DNA of 39,081 nt from Brevundimonas sp. (GTDB taxonomy: Bacteria > Pseudomonadota > Alphaproteobacteria > Caulobacterales > Caulobacteraceae): NCBI RefSeq assembly GCF_016463295.1, contig NZ_JAEMRO010000014.1:1-39081 (forward strand), given 5' to 3'. A program made the position numbers and the translations under genes. A model generated the notes under the pieces. It worked only from the letters and a program-made list of their open reading frames with translations. It had not been told where the DNA came from and made no database searches. Positions 7,302-14,469 of this stretch are shown here, in pieces; positions within the stretch are counted from its first letter, which is position 1; the number at the start of each line of letters is the position of its first letter.

Positions 7302-8717
7302 TTACAGCAGCACCATTGTGGCCAGGCCGAGGAAGATCAAAAAGCCGAAGAAGTCGGTCGTCGCCGTCACGAAGACGGCGGACGAAACGGCCGGGTCGAA
7401 CTTCAGCTTGGACAGGGTCAGGGGCGTCAGCACGCCCACACTGGCCGCGACCAGCAGGTTCAGCACCATGGCGGCGGCGATGACCACGCCGATCAGCCAG
7501 CTTTCATCCCGGAACCAGAAGGCGGTGGCCAGACCGATCAGCGGGGCCAGCAGCAGGCCGTTTGACAGGCCCACCACCAGCTCGCGCCAGAAGGTGCGGG
7601 GGGCGTTGGAGCTGTTCAGCTCGCGCGTGGCCAGGGCGCGGACCGTCACGGTCAGCGCCTGGGTGCCCGCATTGCCGCCGATGGCCGAGACGATGGGCAT
7701 CAGCACGGCCAGGGCCACGATCTGCTGGATCGTGCCCTCGAACCAGCCGATGACGCTGGCCCCCAGGGTGGCGGTGGCCAGGTTGATGGTCAGCCAGGGC
7801 ACGCGACTGCGGACGATTTCGGGGATGGTCGAGCCGCGGTCCTCGTCCTGAACACCGGCCAGGCGCAGGATGTCCTCGCGGTTCTCTTCCTGAATGATGT
7901 TGACGATGTCATCGACGGTGATCTGGCCGACCAGACGCCCCGCCGCATCGACCACCGGCGCCGAGATCAGGTGGTATTTCTCGAAGATATAGGCGACCTC
8001 TTCCTGGTCCTGATCGACGGCGATGGCGTTGACCGGCTCCATGATGTCGGTCAGGGCGACGGTGCGCGGTGCCCGCAGCAGGCCGCTGACCGGCACGCCG
8101 CCGATGGGCTTGTTGGCCGGATCGACGATGTAGATGTCGAAGAACAGCTCGGGCAGGTCCTCGCCCTGTTTGCGGATGTGGTCGATGGTGTCGCCGACGT
8201 TCCAGAACTGGGGCGCGGCCATGACCTCGCGCTGCATAAGGCGACCGGCCGTATCCTCGGCATAGCCCAGCGAGCTTTCGATCGCGGCGCGATCCTCGTC
8301 CGGCATGGCGGCCAGGACCTTTTCGCGCTGATCGTCCTCCAGATCCTCGACCACGGCGGCGGCGTCGTCGGAATCCAGTTCCTGCAGGGCCTCGGCCAGG
8401 ATCAGGTGGGGGACGCGCTCCAGCACCTCCTCGCGGATACCGTCGTCCAGCTCGGGCAGGGTTTCGGCCAGCAGGTCGGCGGGCAGCCAGATCACGACCA
8501 CGCCGCGATGCTGTTCCGTCAGAAAGCCCATCAGGTCGGCGACATCGGCGGGGTGGAGGTCTTCCAGCAGGGCCGTCAGGCGCGCGCCGTCGCCGTCATC
8601 AGCGGCATCGACGACCTTTTCGACGAAGGCCGGCGTCAGGACGTAGTCCTCGTCCAGGGCGACGTGATCTTCGGTCTCGGCTTCGGGCGGCAAGGGGGCG
8701 TCTGCGGTGGTGATCAC
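7302..8717 (-). CDS. mgtE: Magnesium transporter MgtE
   Basis: A 471-residue Mg2+ channel/transporter. The order is a soluble superhelical N-domain rich in acidic residues (about 30-150, with LHPADVADLM), a CBS-domain pair (about 150-280, with ISAPVVDAAGRLVGQITVDDIV), and about five transmembrane helices from 310 to the end, including the pore segment near SAIGGNAGTQAL. In MgtE the acidic N-domain and CBS pair sense cytosolic Mg2+ and close the pore. The length is typical. The start is GTG with GGGAGG 8 bases upstream. It stands alone, 62 bases upstream of the lysozyme gene on the same strand. Confidence 0.95.
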   Translation of the reverse strand: MITTADAPLPPEAETEDHVALDEDYVLTPAFVEKVVDAADDGDGARLTALLEDLHPADVADLMGFLTEQHRGVVVIWLPADLLAETLPELDDGIREEVLERVPHLILAEALQELDSDDAAAVVEDLEDDQREKVLAAMPDEDRAAIESSLGYAEDTAGRLMQREVMAAPQFWNVGDTIDHIRKQGEDLPELFFDIYIVDPANKPIGGVPVSGLLRAPRTVALTDIMEPVNAIAVDQDQEEVAYIFEKYHLISAPVVDAAGRLVGQITVDDIVNIIQEENREDILRLAGVQDEDRGSTIPEIVRSRVPWLTINLATATLGASVIGWFEGTIQQIVALAVLMPIVSAIGGNAGTQALTVTVRALATRELNSSNAPRTFWRELVVGLSNGLLLAPLIGLATAFWFRDESWLIGVVIAAAMVLNLLVAASVGVLTPLTLSKLKFDPAVSSAVFVTATTDFFGFLIFLGLATMVLL

Positions 8718-8858
8718 GCTTCTGGCCTCCCTCGAAAAAATGGATCAGCTATGCGCCGATGCGTCGCCCCATGAACCGTCAGCGGTTCGCCTGAATGAAG
8801 TAAAGCCTGCCCGGACGGTGGACCGAAGTCCAGCCGCCTCACAGGTTTCGAAATCCGA

Positions 8859-8945
8859 TGGTGCGGTCGAGAAGACTCGAACTTCCACTCCGGTTAAGGA
8901 ACAGCGACCTCAACGCTGCGCGTCTACCAATTCCGCCACGGCCGC
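8859..8945 (-). tRNA. tRNA-Leu (GAG)
   Basis: An 87-base tRNA including an encoded CCA end. On the minus strand it starts GCGGCCGTGGCGGAATTGG. The anticodon stem CAGCG/CGCTG encloses a TTGAGGT loop, giving anticodon GAG (leucine, CUC/CUU). The long variable arm is that of a class II tRNA, and a standard T-arm with TTCGAGT follows. One acceptor-stem pair is a C-A mismatch (positions 5 and 68); all others pair. A Caulobacter-type promoter lies just upstream. Confidence 0.95.
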
Positions 8946-8963
8946 TCACATCGGAGCGGGGCT

Positions 8964-8990
8964 GATAGCGGAGGCTTGTGAGCTAGGCAA
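8964..8990 (-). promoter_or_regulatory. Predicted housekeeping promoter of tRNA-Leu
   Basis: Read on the minus strand, TTGCCT (8990-8985) is followed at Caulobacter-type spacing by GCTATC (8969-8964). This fits the housekeeping pattern TTGaCgS-N10-14-GCTANAWC. The predicted start, about 12 bases before the mature 5' end, leaves a short leader for RNase P. Confidence 0.45.
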
Positions 8991-9024
8991 CAGGCAACAG
9001 GCAGCACGCAACAGAAGTGGTGGT

Positions 9025-9276
9025 TCAGGCCGCCCCGGCCATGAAGTCGTAGACATCCGCCGGCCGCGTGACCGTGATCGCGATGCGGTCGTCACGGATC
9101 TCGATTTCACCACGGGCGACGGGGTGGTTGTTGGCCAGGATCCAGACTTCGTCGCTTTCGGAGGCGTCGAGCGGGATCACCGCGCCACGGCCCATTTTGA
9201 GCAGTTGCGACATCGGCAGGACCGAACGGCCCAGCACGACGGAAATCTCGACATTGACGGCGTCAATCTGGCTCAA
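9025..9276 (-). CDS. Short FliN-like flagellar motor switch protein (SpoA domain)
   Basis: An 83-residue protein that is essentially one SpoA (FliN/FliM C-terminal) domain: VNVEISVVLGRSVLPMSQLLKMGRG, then LDASESDEVWILANN, then an ARGEIEIRDDRIAI strand. FliN proteins form the lower rim of the flagellar C-ring and help set rotation direction. The only start consistent with the upstream in-frame TGA, 15 bases earlier, is the TTG at 9276, with a weak CGGA before it. It lacks the N-terminal extension of longer FliN proteins and no flagellar operon surrounds it. It may be a second FliN-type subunit rather than the main one. Confidence 0.8.
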   Translation of the reverse strand: MSQIDAVNVEISVVLGRSVLPMSQLLKMGRGAVIPLDASESDEVWILANNHPVARGEIEIRDDRIAITVTRPADVYDFMAGAA

Positions 9277-9351
9277 GGCACATCCGGTTCAGGCGAAGGT
9301 GCGCAAGCGACAGCCCTTGCGCGATGCCTTCGAGGGACACATTGAGTCTTC

Positions 9352-10071
9352 ATGCTTGCTGACCCGTTAAGCCTTGCGGAAAATCGCCTGATCCCGAGCG
9401 ATGGTGCGCCCGTGGAATGGGCCGTATCGTCTGGGCTGGTGCCTTATGACGCAGCGGTGGCCTTCATGGAGGCGCGGGTCGCGGCGATCGCGGCGGGCGA
9501 GGCGGCCGAGATGGTCTGGCTGCTGGAACATCCGCCGCTCTATACCGCCGGGGTGTCATCGAAGGACGACGACCTGCTGGATGCGGGGCGGTTTCCGGTG
9601 CACCGGACAGGGCGGGGCGGGCAGTTCACCTATCACGGGCCGGGACAGCGCGTGGCCTATGTCATGCTGGACCTGAACCGGCGCGGGCGCGATGTGCGCG
9701 CCTTCGTGCGGGGGCTGGAGCAATGGATCATCGGCGCGCTGGACCGGTTCGGGGTCGAGGCGGGGGTGCGCGAGGGCCGGGTAGGGGTCTGGGTCGAGCG
9801 CAAGGGGCCGGGCTGGAGCCGCGAGGACAAGATCGCGGCCATCGGCGTGAAGGTGCGCAAATGGGTCAGCTTTCACGGCATCAGCCTGAACGTCGAACCG
9901 GACCTGGATCATTTCGGCGGCATCGTGCCATGCGGCATCGCCGAGCATGGGGTGACCAGCCTGGTCGATCTGGGTGTGCTGGCCACGATGGATGAGGCGG
10001 ATGCGGCCTTGAGGAGCGCATTCGAGGCCGTGTTCGGGCCGGTTCAGACGGCGGACGCGCCCGACACCTAG
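9352..10071 (+). CDS. lipB: Octanoyltransferase LipB
   Basis: A 239-residue enzyme that moves the octanoyl group from acyl carrier protein to lipoyl domains, the first step of lipoic acid synthesis. Conserved features are [11 protein letters not shown], the [16 protein letters not shown] block at about 82-100, Lys167 in AAIGVKV and the catalytic Cys194 in GIVPCGI, the usual Cys/Lys dyad. The first 20 residues are not conserved, so a GTG a little further in is possible. lipA is not in the window. It converges on rplI with a strong hairpin terminator between them. Confidence 0.95.
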   Translation: MLADPLSLAENRLIPSDGAPVEWAVSSGLVPYDAAVAFMEARVAAIAAGEAAEMVWLLEHPPLYTAGVSSKDDDLLDAGRFPVHRTGRGGQFTYHGPGQRVAYVMLDLNRRGRDVRAFVRGLEQWIIGALDRFGVEAGVREGRVGVWVERKGPGWSREDKIAAIGVKVRKWVSFHGISLNVEPDLDHFGGIVPCGIAEHGVTSLVDLGVLATMDEADAALRSAFEAVFGPVQTADAPDT

Positions 10072-10080
10072 ACAAAAGTT

Positions 10081-10117
10081 CGGCGGCGCAGGGTTGCCCC
10101 CACGCCGCCGCGTCTTT
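10081..10117. terminator. Bidirectional terminator between lipB and rplI
   Basis: CGGCGGCG (10081-10088) pairs perfectly with CGCCGCCG (10103-10110), and CGTCTTTT follows on the plus strand. On the minus strand the stem is followed by AACTTTTGT. It fits both convergent genes. Confidence 0.7.
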
Positions 10118-10135
10118 TCGGTCTAGGTGAGACGA

Positions 10136-10720
10136 TCAGGCTTCGGAGCCGAGACCGTCCTGCTGGCCTGCGCCACCTTCGACCATGTCGCGGGCCTGTT
10201 CGGCGGCCGCTTCGCGGTCTTCGTCATAGGCGGACTTGATGACGTCCTCGCCCTTGGCCTGACGTTCGGCCTCTTCGGCCGAGCGTGCGACGTTGATCTT
10301 GACCGTGGCGGTGACCTCGGCGTGCAGGCGAACCAGCACTTCGTGGACGCCCAGGCTCTTGATCGGCACGTTCAGGACGACCTGAGACCGCTCGACCTTG
10401 CCGCCTTCAGCCTGAACAGCTTCGGCGACGTCGCGACCGGCGACCGATCCATACAGCTGACCGGTTTCACCGGCCTGGCGGATCATGACGTAGGTCTGAC
10501 CATCGATCTTGTCGGCGATCTTCTGCGACTCGGACTTGTTCTTCTCGTTGCGGGCCTCGATGGCGGCGCGGTCGAGTTCGAAGGCCTTCAGGTTCGCGGA
10601 GGTGGCCCGACGGGCCTTGTCGCGCGGCAGAAGGAAGTTACGGGCGAAGCCGTCCTTGACGGACACGACGTCGCCGATGGCGCCGAGACTCTCGACGCGT
10701 TCCAGCAGAACGACCTTCAT
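10136..10720 (-). CDS. rplI: 50S ribosomal protein L9
   Basis: A 194-residue protein with the L9 N-terminal rRNA-binding domain ([19 protein letters not shown], then [16 protein letters not shown]), a long connecting helix and the C-terminal domain. It is longer than the usual 150 or so residues. The extra C-terminal tail is rich in Glu, Asp, Ala and Gly and probably disordered. It is the last gene of rpsF-rpsR-rplI, with one base between the rpsR stop and its start, so translation is likely coupled. Confidence 0.97.
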   Translation of the reverse strand: MKVVLLERVESLGAIGDVVSVKDGFARNFLLPRDKARRATSANLKAFELDRAAIEARNEKNKSESQKIADKIDGQTYVMIRQAGETGQLYGSVAGRDVAEAVQAEGGKVERSQVVLNVPIKSLGVHEVLVRLHAEVTATVKINVARSAEEAERQAKGEDVIKSAYDEDREAAAEQARDMVEGGAGQQDGLGSEA

Positions 10721-10721
10721 C

Positions 10722-10997
10722 TTACTTCACCACATACGGCAGGAGGGCCAGATAGCGGGCGCGCTTGATGGCCTTGGCCAGTTCGCGCTGCTTGATCTGG
10801 GAAACGGCGGTGATGCGCGAAGGCACGATCTTGCCGCGTTCGGAGATGTAACGCTGCAGCAGCTTCACATCCTTGTAGTCGATCTTCGGTGCGCCTTCAC
10901 CCGTGAACGGGCAAACCTTGCGGCGACGCGAGAAGGGACGACGGGCGGGGCCGGAGCCGGCCGGCGTACCCGGCTTGGGGGCGGTCGTATCGGTCAT
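10722..10997 (-). CDS. rpsR: 30S ribosomal protein S18
   Basis: A 91-residue S18, complete, with the conserved [20 protein letters not shown] and [18 protein letters not shown] segments. The N-terminus adds a Pro/Arg-rich stretch before the core. S18 pairs with S6 on the platform of the small subunit, and the genes are adjacent with 11 bases between them. In several bacteria the S6:S18 complex also binds the leader of this operon. Confidence 0.97.
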   Translation of the reverse strand: MTDTTAPKPGTPAGSGPARRPFSRRRKVCPFTGEGAPKIDYKDVKLLQRYISERGKIVPSRITAVSQIKQRELAKAIKRARYLALLPYVVK

Positions 10998-11008
10998 GAT
11001 CCGGGTCC

Positions 11009-11401
11009 TTATTCTGCGGCTTCGGCGGCGGGAGCGTCTTCACGCGGCGTGCGCTCGCGCTCACGTTCACGCTCGCGCTCGCGGCGGGCCAGGAGGGGCG
11101 ACAGTTCCAGGTCGAGTTCCTCGACGCGGACGGTCAGCCAGCGCAGCACGTCCTCGTTGATCGACAGCTGGCGCTCGACCTCGGCCATGGCGGCCGGGGG
11201 GGCGTCGACGGCGAGCAGCGAATAGTGCGCCTTGCGGTTCTTCTTGACCCGGTAGGTCAGGTTGCGCAGACCCCAGTATTCGATCTTGGCGACCGAGCCG
11301 CCACCGGCGACGATCAGATCCTTGATGGTGTCGTTCAGCGCTTCGGCCTGTTGCGCGCTGATATCCTGGCGCGACATGACCGTGTGCTCGTAAAGAGCCA
11401 T
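11009..11401 (-). CDS. rpsF: 30S ribosomal protein S6
   Basis: A 130-residue S6. The core occupies residues 1-100, with [34 protein letters not shown] and a conserved C-terminal strand. The tail then has six Arg-Glu dipeptides and an Ala/Glu end, encoded by a near-perfect hexamer repeat at about 11051-11082. It is the first gene of the ribosomal operon. The upstream region (11402-11583) is non-coding and on the minus strand contains a small hairpin, CCAGG/CCTGG at 11515-11532. S6:S18 autoregulation there is possible but the binding motif was not identified. Confidence 0.97.
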   Translation of the reverse strand: MALYEHTVMSRQDISAQQAEALNDTIKDLIVAGGGSVAKIEYWGLRNLTYRVKKNRKAHYSLLAVDAPPAAMAEVERQLSINEDVLRWLTVRVEELDLELSPLLARRERERERERERTPREDAPAAEAAE

Positions 11402-11583
11402 GCGGTATTCTCCCTTGTAGGGCGTCGGCGCGAGGGGACCGGGTAAAGTCCTCTCCCACGATGGATCCAGGCGCGGCGGCCGGGATGACTTCCCGAACCC
11501 TTTGGAACTCCACGCCAGGACCGAAGCCCTGGAAAGGCGGCGCGTATAGGGGAAAAGGGGCGGGGGGTAAAGCCGCGTCTCGA

Positions 11584-13017
11584 TTATCCCTGCGGACGGA
11601 CCACCATACAGGTCACGCTGCGGGCGGCGAGGGCTTCGCAGGCGGCCTGGGCGGACTGTTCGGTCATGCCGGTGAAGCGCGAGCGGAACCAGCCCTCGGC
11701 ATCGACGACGGTGCGCTCGGCGGAAGAGAACTGGGTGCGGAAGCGGCGCTGGACCTCGGTCAGCCAGTTGCGGGCCACGGTCTCGTCACGGAAGGCCCCG
11801 ACCTGAACGGCCCAGCCGCCGGATGCGCGGGCCGGCGTGGCGCGGGGGGCAGGGGTGCGGGCCGTGGTCGCAGCGGGCGAGCGGCCACCGTTCAGAATGG
11901 CGGTCACGTCGGCGGGCAGATCGGCGGGCAGCTGGCCCGATCGTGTGGCGGCCCGAGCGGGCGTGCGCGGCTCCGGGCGAGGCGCAGGTGTGCTGGCGAG
12001 GGCGGCATAGGCCGTGCCTTCGTCGCCGTTGGCTTCGTTGCTCGGTACGGCCGCCCCGCTGGAGGTGATCGAGGCGAACTGGACCTCGCCGGCCGGGCTG
12101 GAGCTGAGACCGAAGCCGCGCTGTTCGAAGAAGGCCTGGGTCACCTGGATATTCTGGCCCCGGCTGCGGGCACGTTCCAGCTCGAAGCCGGTGTCCATCA
12201 GGGCGGCGACATGGGCGTTGCGGCTGGCCGTCGAGCGCCCGCCCAGGACGATGGTGATCAATCGCTTGTCGCCGCGCACCGCCGAGGCGGCCAGGTTGAA
12301 GCCCGAGGCATTGATATAGCCGGTCTTCAGCCCGTCATAGCCGTTGCCGGTGTGCAGCAGGCCATTGGTGTTGCGGTAGTCGCGACCGTTGTAGGCCCAG
12401 TCGTGCTGGCCCAGGTAGGCATAGTATTGCGGATAGTCGCGCATGATGGCGCGCGCCAGGATCGACAGGTCGCGGGCCGAGGTAATCTGGCGGCTGTCGG
12501 GCAGGCCGTTGGGATTGACGTAGACCGTCTGGGTCATGCCCAGCTCGCGCGCCTTCTGCGTCATGCGGGCGGCGAAACGGTCGTTGGACCCGCCGACATG
12601 CTCGGCGATGGCCATGGCCATGTCGTTGGCACTGCGGACCGCGGTCGCGCGCATGGCGTTGTCCAGGCTGATGGTCTGGCCCGCGGCGAGGCCCAGTTTG
12701 GACGGCGGTTCGCTGGCCGCGCGGATCGAGATGGTCAGGGTATCCGTCAGCTTCACATCGCCCTTCGAGAGCGACTCGAACGCCAGATAAAGCGTCATCA
12801 GCTTGGTGATGGAGGCGGGATAGCGGCGGGCATCGGCGTTGCGCGCGAACAGGACCTCGCCCGTTTCGGCGTCCACGACGATGGCGGCGTAGCGCGAGTT
12901 GTCGCCGGACTGGGCGACGGGTGGGGTTGCGGCGGGCGTGAAGGCCAGGCCTGCAATCAGGGCCAGCGACAGAAGTCCGCGACGGATCAGGGCGATGGTC
13001 AGCACGGCAGGCCTCAC
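11584..13017 (-). CDS. D-alanyl-D-alanine carboxypeptidase (peptidase S11) with SPOR domain
   Basis: A 477-residue periplasmic enzyme that trims the terminal D-Ala from peptidoglycan pentapeptides. It has an N-terminal signal peptide (hydrophobic 5-28, with cleavage likely after an Ala near 36). The three active-site motifs of low-molecular-mass penicillin-binding proteins are present: Ser69-x-x-Lys72 in ASITK, Ser129-Ala-Asn131, and Lys231-Thr-Gly233. A Pro/Ala/Thr-rich linker follows. Residues 398-477 form a SPOR domain ([11 protein letters not shown]), which binds denuded glycan strands and recruits proteins to division septa. This architecture is common in Caulobacterales. It is a single-gene unit upstream of the ribosomal operon. 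Confidence 0.93.
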   Translation of the reverse strand: MRPAVLTIALIRRGLLSLALIAGLAFTPAATPPVAQSGDNSRYAAIVVDAETGEVLFARNADARRYPASITKLMTLYLAFESLSKGDVKLTDTLTISIRAASEPPSKLGLAAGQTISLDNAMRATAVRSANDMAMAIAEHVGGSNDRFAARMTQKARELGMTQTVYVNPNGLPDSRQITSARDLSILARAIMRDYPQYYAYLGQHDWAYNGRDYRNTNGLLHTGNGYDGLKTGYINASGFNLAASAVRGDKRLITIVLGGRSTASRNAHVAALMDTGFELERARSRGQNIQVTQAFFEQRGFGLSSSPAGEVQFASITSSGAAVPSNEANGDEGTAYAALASTPAPRPEPRTPARAATRSGQLPADLPADVTAILNGGRSPAATTARTPAPRATPARASGGWAVQVGAFRDETVARNWLTEVQRRFRTQFSSAERTVVDAEGWFRSRFTGMTEQSAQAACEALAARSVTCMVVRPQG

Positions 13018-13139
13018 TCTTCAGACTGGCGCGACGGCGGCCCCACCACGCGACGCGAACAGAGAGGCTACCATGGGCGCCGTCGGTTTCGAGAGGGTAA
13101 ACAAGGGGTCAACAGGATTGTGAAGTCTGGCTGACGGTT

Positions 13140-13154
13140 TTGTGCGGCGCACAA
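13140..13154. promoter_or_regulatory. Palindromic site before the phasin gene, PhaR-like
   Basis: TTGTGC-GGC-GCACAA is a perfect palindrome with a 3-base centre. It lies 6 bases upstream of a TTGACG -35-like box (13161-13166) and 117 bases before the phasin start. PhaR, the repressor of phasin and polyhydroxybutyrate genes in alphaproteobacteria, is reported to bind TGC-rich inverted repeats of the TGC-N3-GCA type. Regulation by PhaR is inferred from the match and from the gene it precedes. Confidence 0.45.
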
Positions 13155-13270
13155 TAACTCTTGACGACTGTTCGCACTTGCACCATATGAGCCTCGTCGC
13201 GGCGGAATCGCCTGCTGCGAGAAAAATCAGTCGCGGGATCGCTGCGACACCTCAGTTCAGGAGACGCATC

Positions 13271-13762
13271 ATGACTGACGCCGTTGAAACCGTGAAGAAG
13301 ACCGCCGACACCGTGAAGGCCACCACCGAAAAGGCCCAGGCCAACTTCCAGGCCAATGCCGAGCAGGCCCAGGCCGCCGGTGCCAAGGTGTTCCGCGACG
13401 CCGCCGACAAGTCGGCCGCCGGCCTGGCCGAGCTGAACGCCCACAGCAAGCAGAACCTGGAAGCCATGGTCGCCTCGGCCACCGCCGCCCAGAAGGGCGT
13501 CGAGACCCTGTCGGCCCAGTCGGTCGCCTTCACCAAGAAGTCCTGGGAAGACGGCGTCGCCGCCGCCCAGTCGATGGCCCAGGCCCGCTCGATCCAGGAA
13601 CTGCTGGAGCTGCAAACCAGCTGGGCCAAGTCGGCCACCGAAGCCTATCTGGCCGAAGTGACCAAGGCGACGGACGTCATGACCGCCTCGGTCAAGGACA
13701 GCTTCAAGCCGATCAACGAGCGCGTCACCGCCTCGGTCGAAAAGTTCCAGGCCGCCCGCTAA
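13271..13762 (+). CDS. Phasin family protein
   Basis: A 163-residue, almost fully helical protein rich in Ala, Lys and Glu. It has the phasin pattern: an amphipathic N-terminal helix, then NLEAMVASATAAQKGVETL and SIQELLELQTSWAKSATEAYL. Phasins coat polyhydroxyalkanoate granules in the cytoplasm and set their number and size. AGGAG lies 8 bases before the ATG. A longer frame from 13142 is rejected because its extra codons cover the promoter region. An A/G-rich coding bias typical of highly expressed genes is visible. A strong terminator follows. Polyester synthase genes are not in the window. Confidence 0.9.
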   Translation: MTDAVETVKKTADTVKATTEKAQANFQANAEQAQAAGAKVFRDAADKSAAGLAELNAHSKQNLEAMVASATAAQKGVETLSAQSVAFTKKSWEDGVAAAQSMAQARSIQELLELQTSWAKSATEAYLAEVTKATDVMTASVKDSFKPINERVTASVEKFQAAR

Positions 13763-13791
13763 GCGCCTGACGAAGCTAGTAGCGTAACGAG

Positions 13792-13823
13792 AAGGCCCCC
13801 GGAGCGATCCGGGGGCCTTTTTG
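13792..13823 (+). terminator. Rho-independent terminator of the phasin gene
   Basis: AAGGCCCCCGG (13792-13802) pairs perfectly with CCGGGGGCCTT (13809-13819), with a 6-base loop and a T-run. It lies 30 bases after the stop codon. Confidence 0.9.
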
Positions 13824-13877
13824 TTTGCCCTAACGCTGGCCGCGCGGCGGCCCGCTGTTTGAGGGCGGGCCTTGTAG

Positions 13878-14022
13878 TGTCCCTCCCACTTGGGGGAGGG
13901 TGGCTGAGCGCAGCGAAGCCGGGTGGGGAGGGCGCGGCGCTACTGAGCCGGTGCCTTGTCGACCTAGCCCCTCCCACCCGACCTCACTTCGTTCGGCCAC
14001 CCTCCCTCAAGCGGGAGGGACA
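13878..14022. repeat. 145-bp palindromic intergenic element
   Basis: The first and last roughly 52 bases are imperfect inverted copies of each other. Both ends read TGTCCCTCCC, then a C-run/G-run hairpin, then GGTGGC or GGTGGCC followed by GGGTGGG. Each arm also folds into smaller hairpins, so the RNA would form one long branched stem. It lies between the phasin terminator and clpS and carries no gene. The ends look like those of short palindromic elements scattered through Caulobacterales genomes. I see no flanking target duplication and no transposase. The rest of the 13763-14121 gap contains only the terminator and the clpS leader. Confidence 0.75.
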
Positions 14023-14121
14023 GGCGTTTGCGCCTGCGCAAACAAAGAGGTGACTTGTCGCATCTTCAATTCAGGGCATCATCACCTATCTGATCCATCG
14101 AACTCCCCAACTGGATTACGA

Positions 14122-14454
14122 ATGCCGCCGTCACGCAAGACCGGTGATCGGGACCAGGGCGCAGGCTCTGCCACCATCACCGAGACAAGGCCGAAACTTC
14201 AGAAGCCCTCGCTGTACCGGGTGCTGATCCTGAACGACGACTACACCCCGATGGAATTCGTCATCTATGTGCTGGAGCGGTTCTTCCAGAAGAGCCGCGA
14301 GGACGCGACCCGCATCATGCTGCATGTGCATCAGCATGGCGTCGGGGTCTGCGGCGTGTTCACCTATGAAGTGGCCGAAACCAAGGTCGCCCAGGTGATC
14401 GAAACCGCCAGACGTCACCAGCATCCGCTGCAATGCACGATGGAAAAAGACTGA
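14122..14454 (+). CDS. clpS: ClpS adaptor of the ClpAP protease
   Basis: A 110-residue adaptor that brings N-degron proteins to ClpA. A flexible N-terminal tail of about 30 residues precedes the core. The core shows [20 protein letters not shown], whose Asn-Asp-Asp and Met are the residues that bind the destabilising N-terminal amino acid, then [23 protein letters not shown]. The start at 14122 is preferred over upstream in-frame codons, which would run into the palindromic element. clpA follows 15 bases later in the same operon. Confidence 0.96.
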   Translation: MPPSRKTGDRDQGAGSATITETRPKLQKPSLYRVLILNDDYTPMEFVIYVLERFFQKSREDATRIMLHVHQHGVGVCGVFTYEVAETKVAQVIETARRHQHPLQCTMEKD

Positions 14455-14469
14455 GAGGATAAGCTTCCC

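Noticed and set aside
8859..8945. tRNA-Leu as an integration site for a genomic island
   Set aside because: No integrase, no repeated tRNA 3' end and no change of composition next to it.
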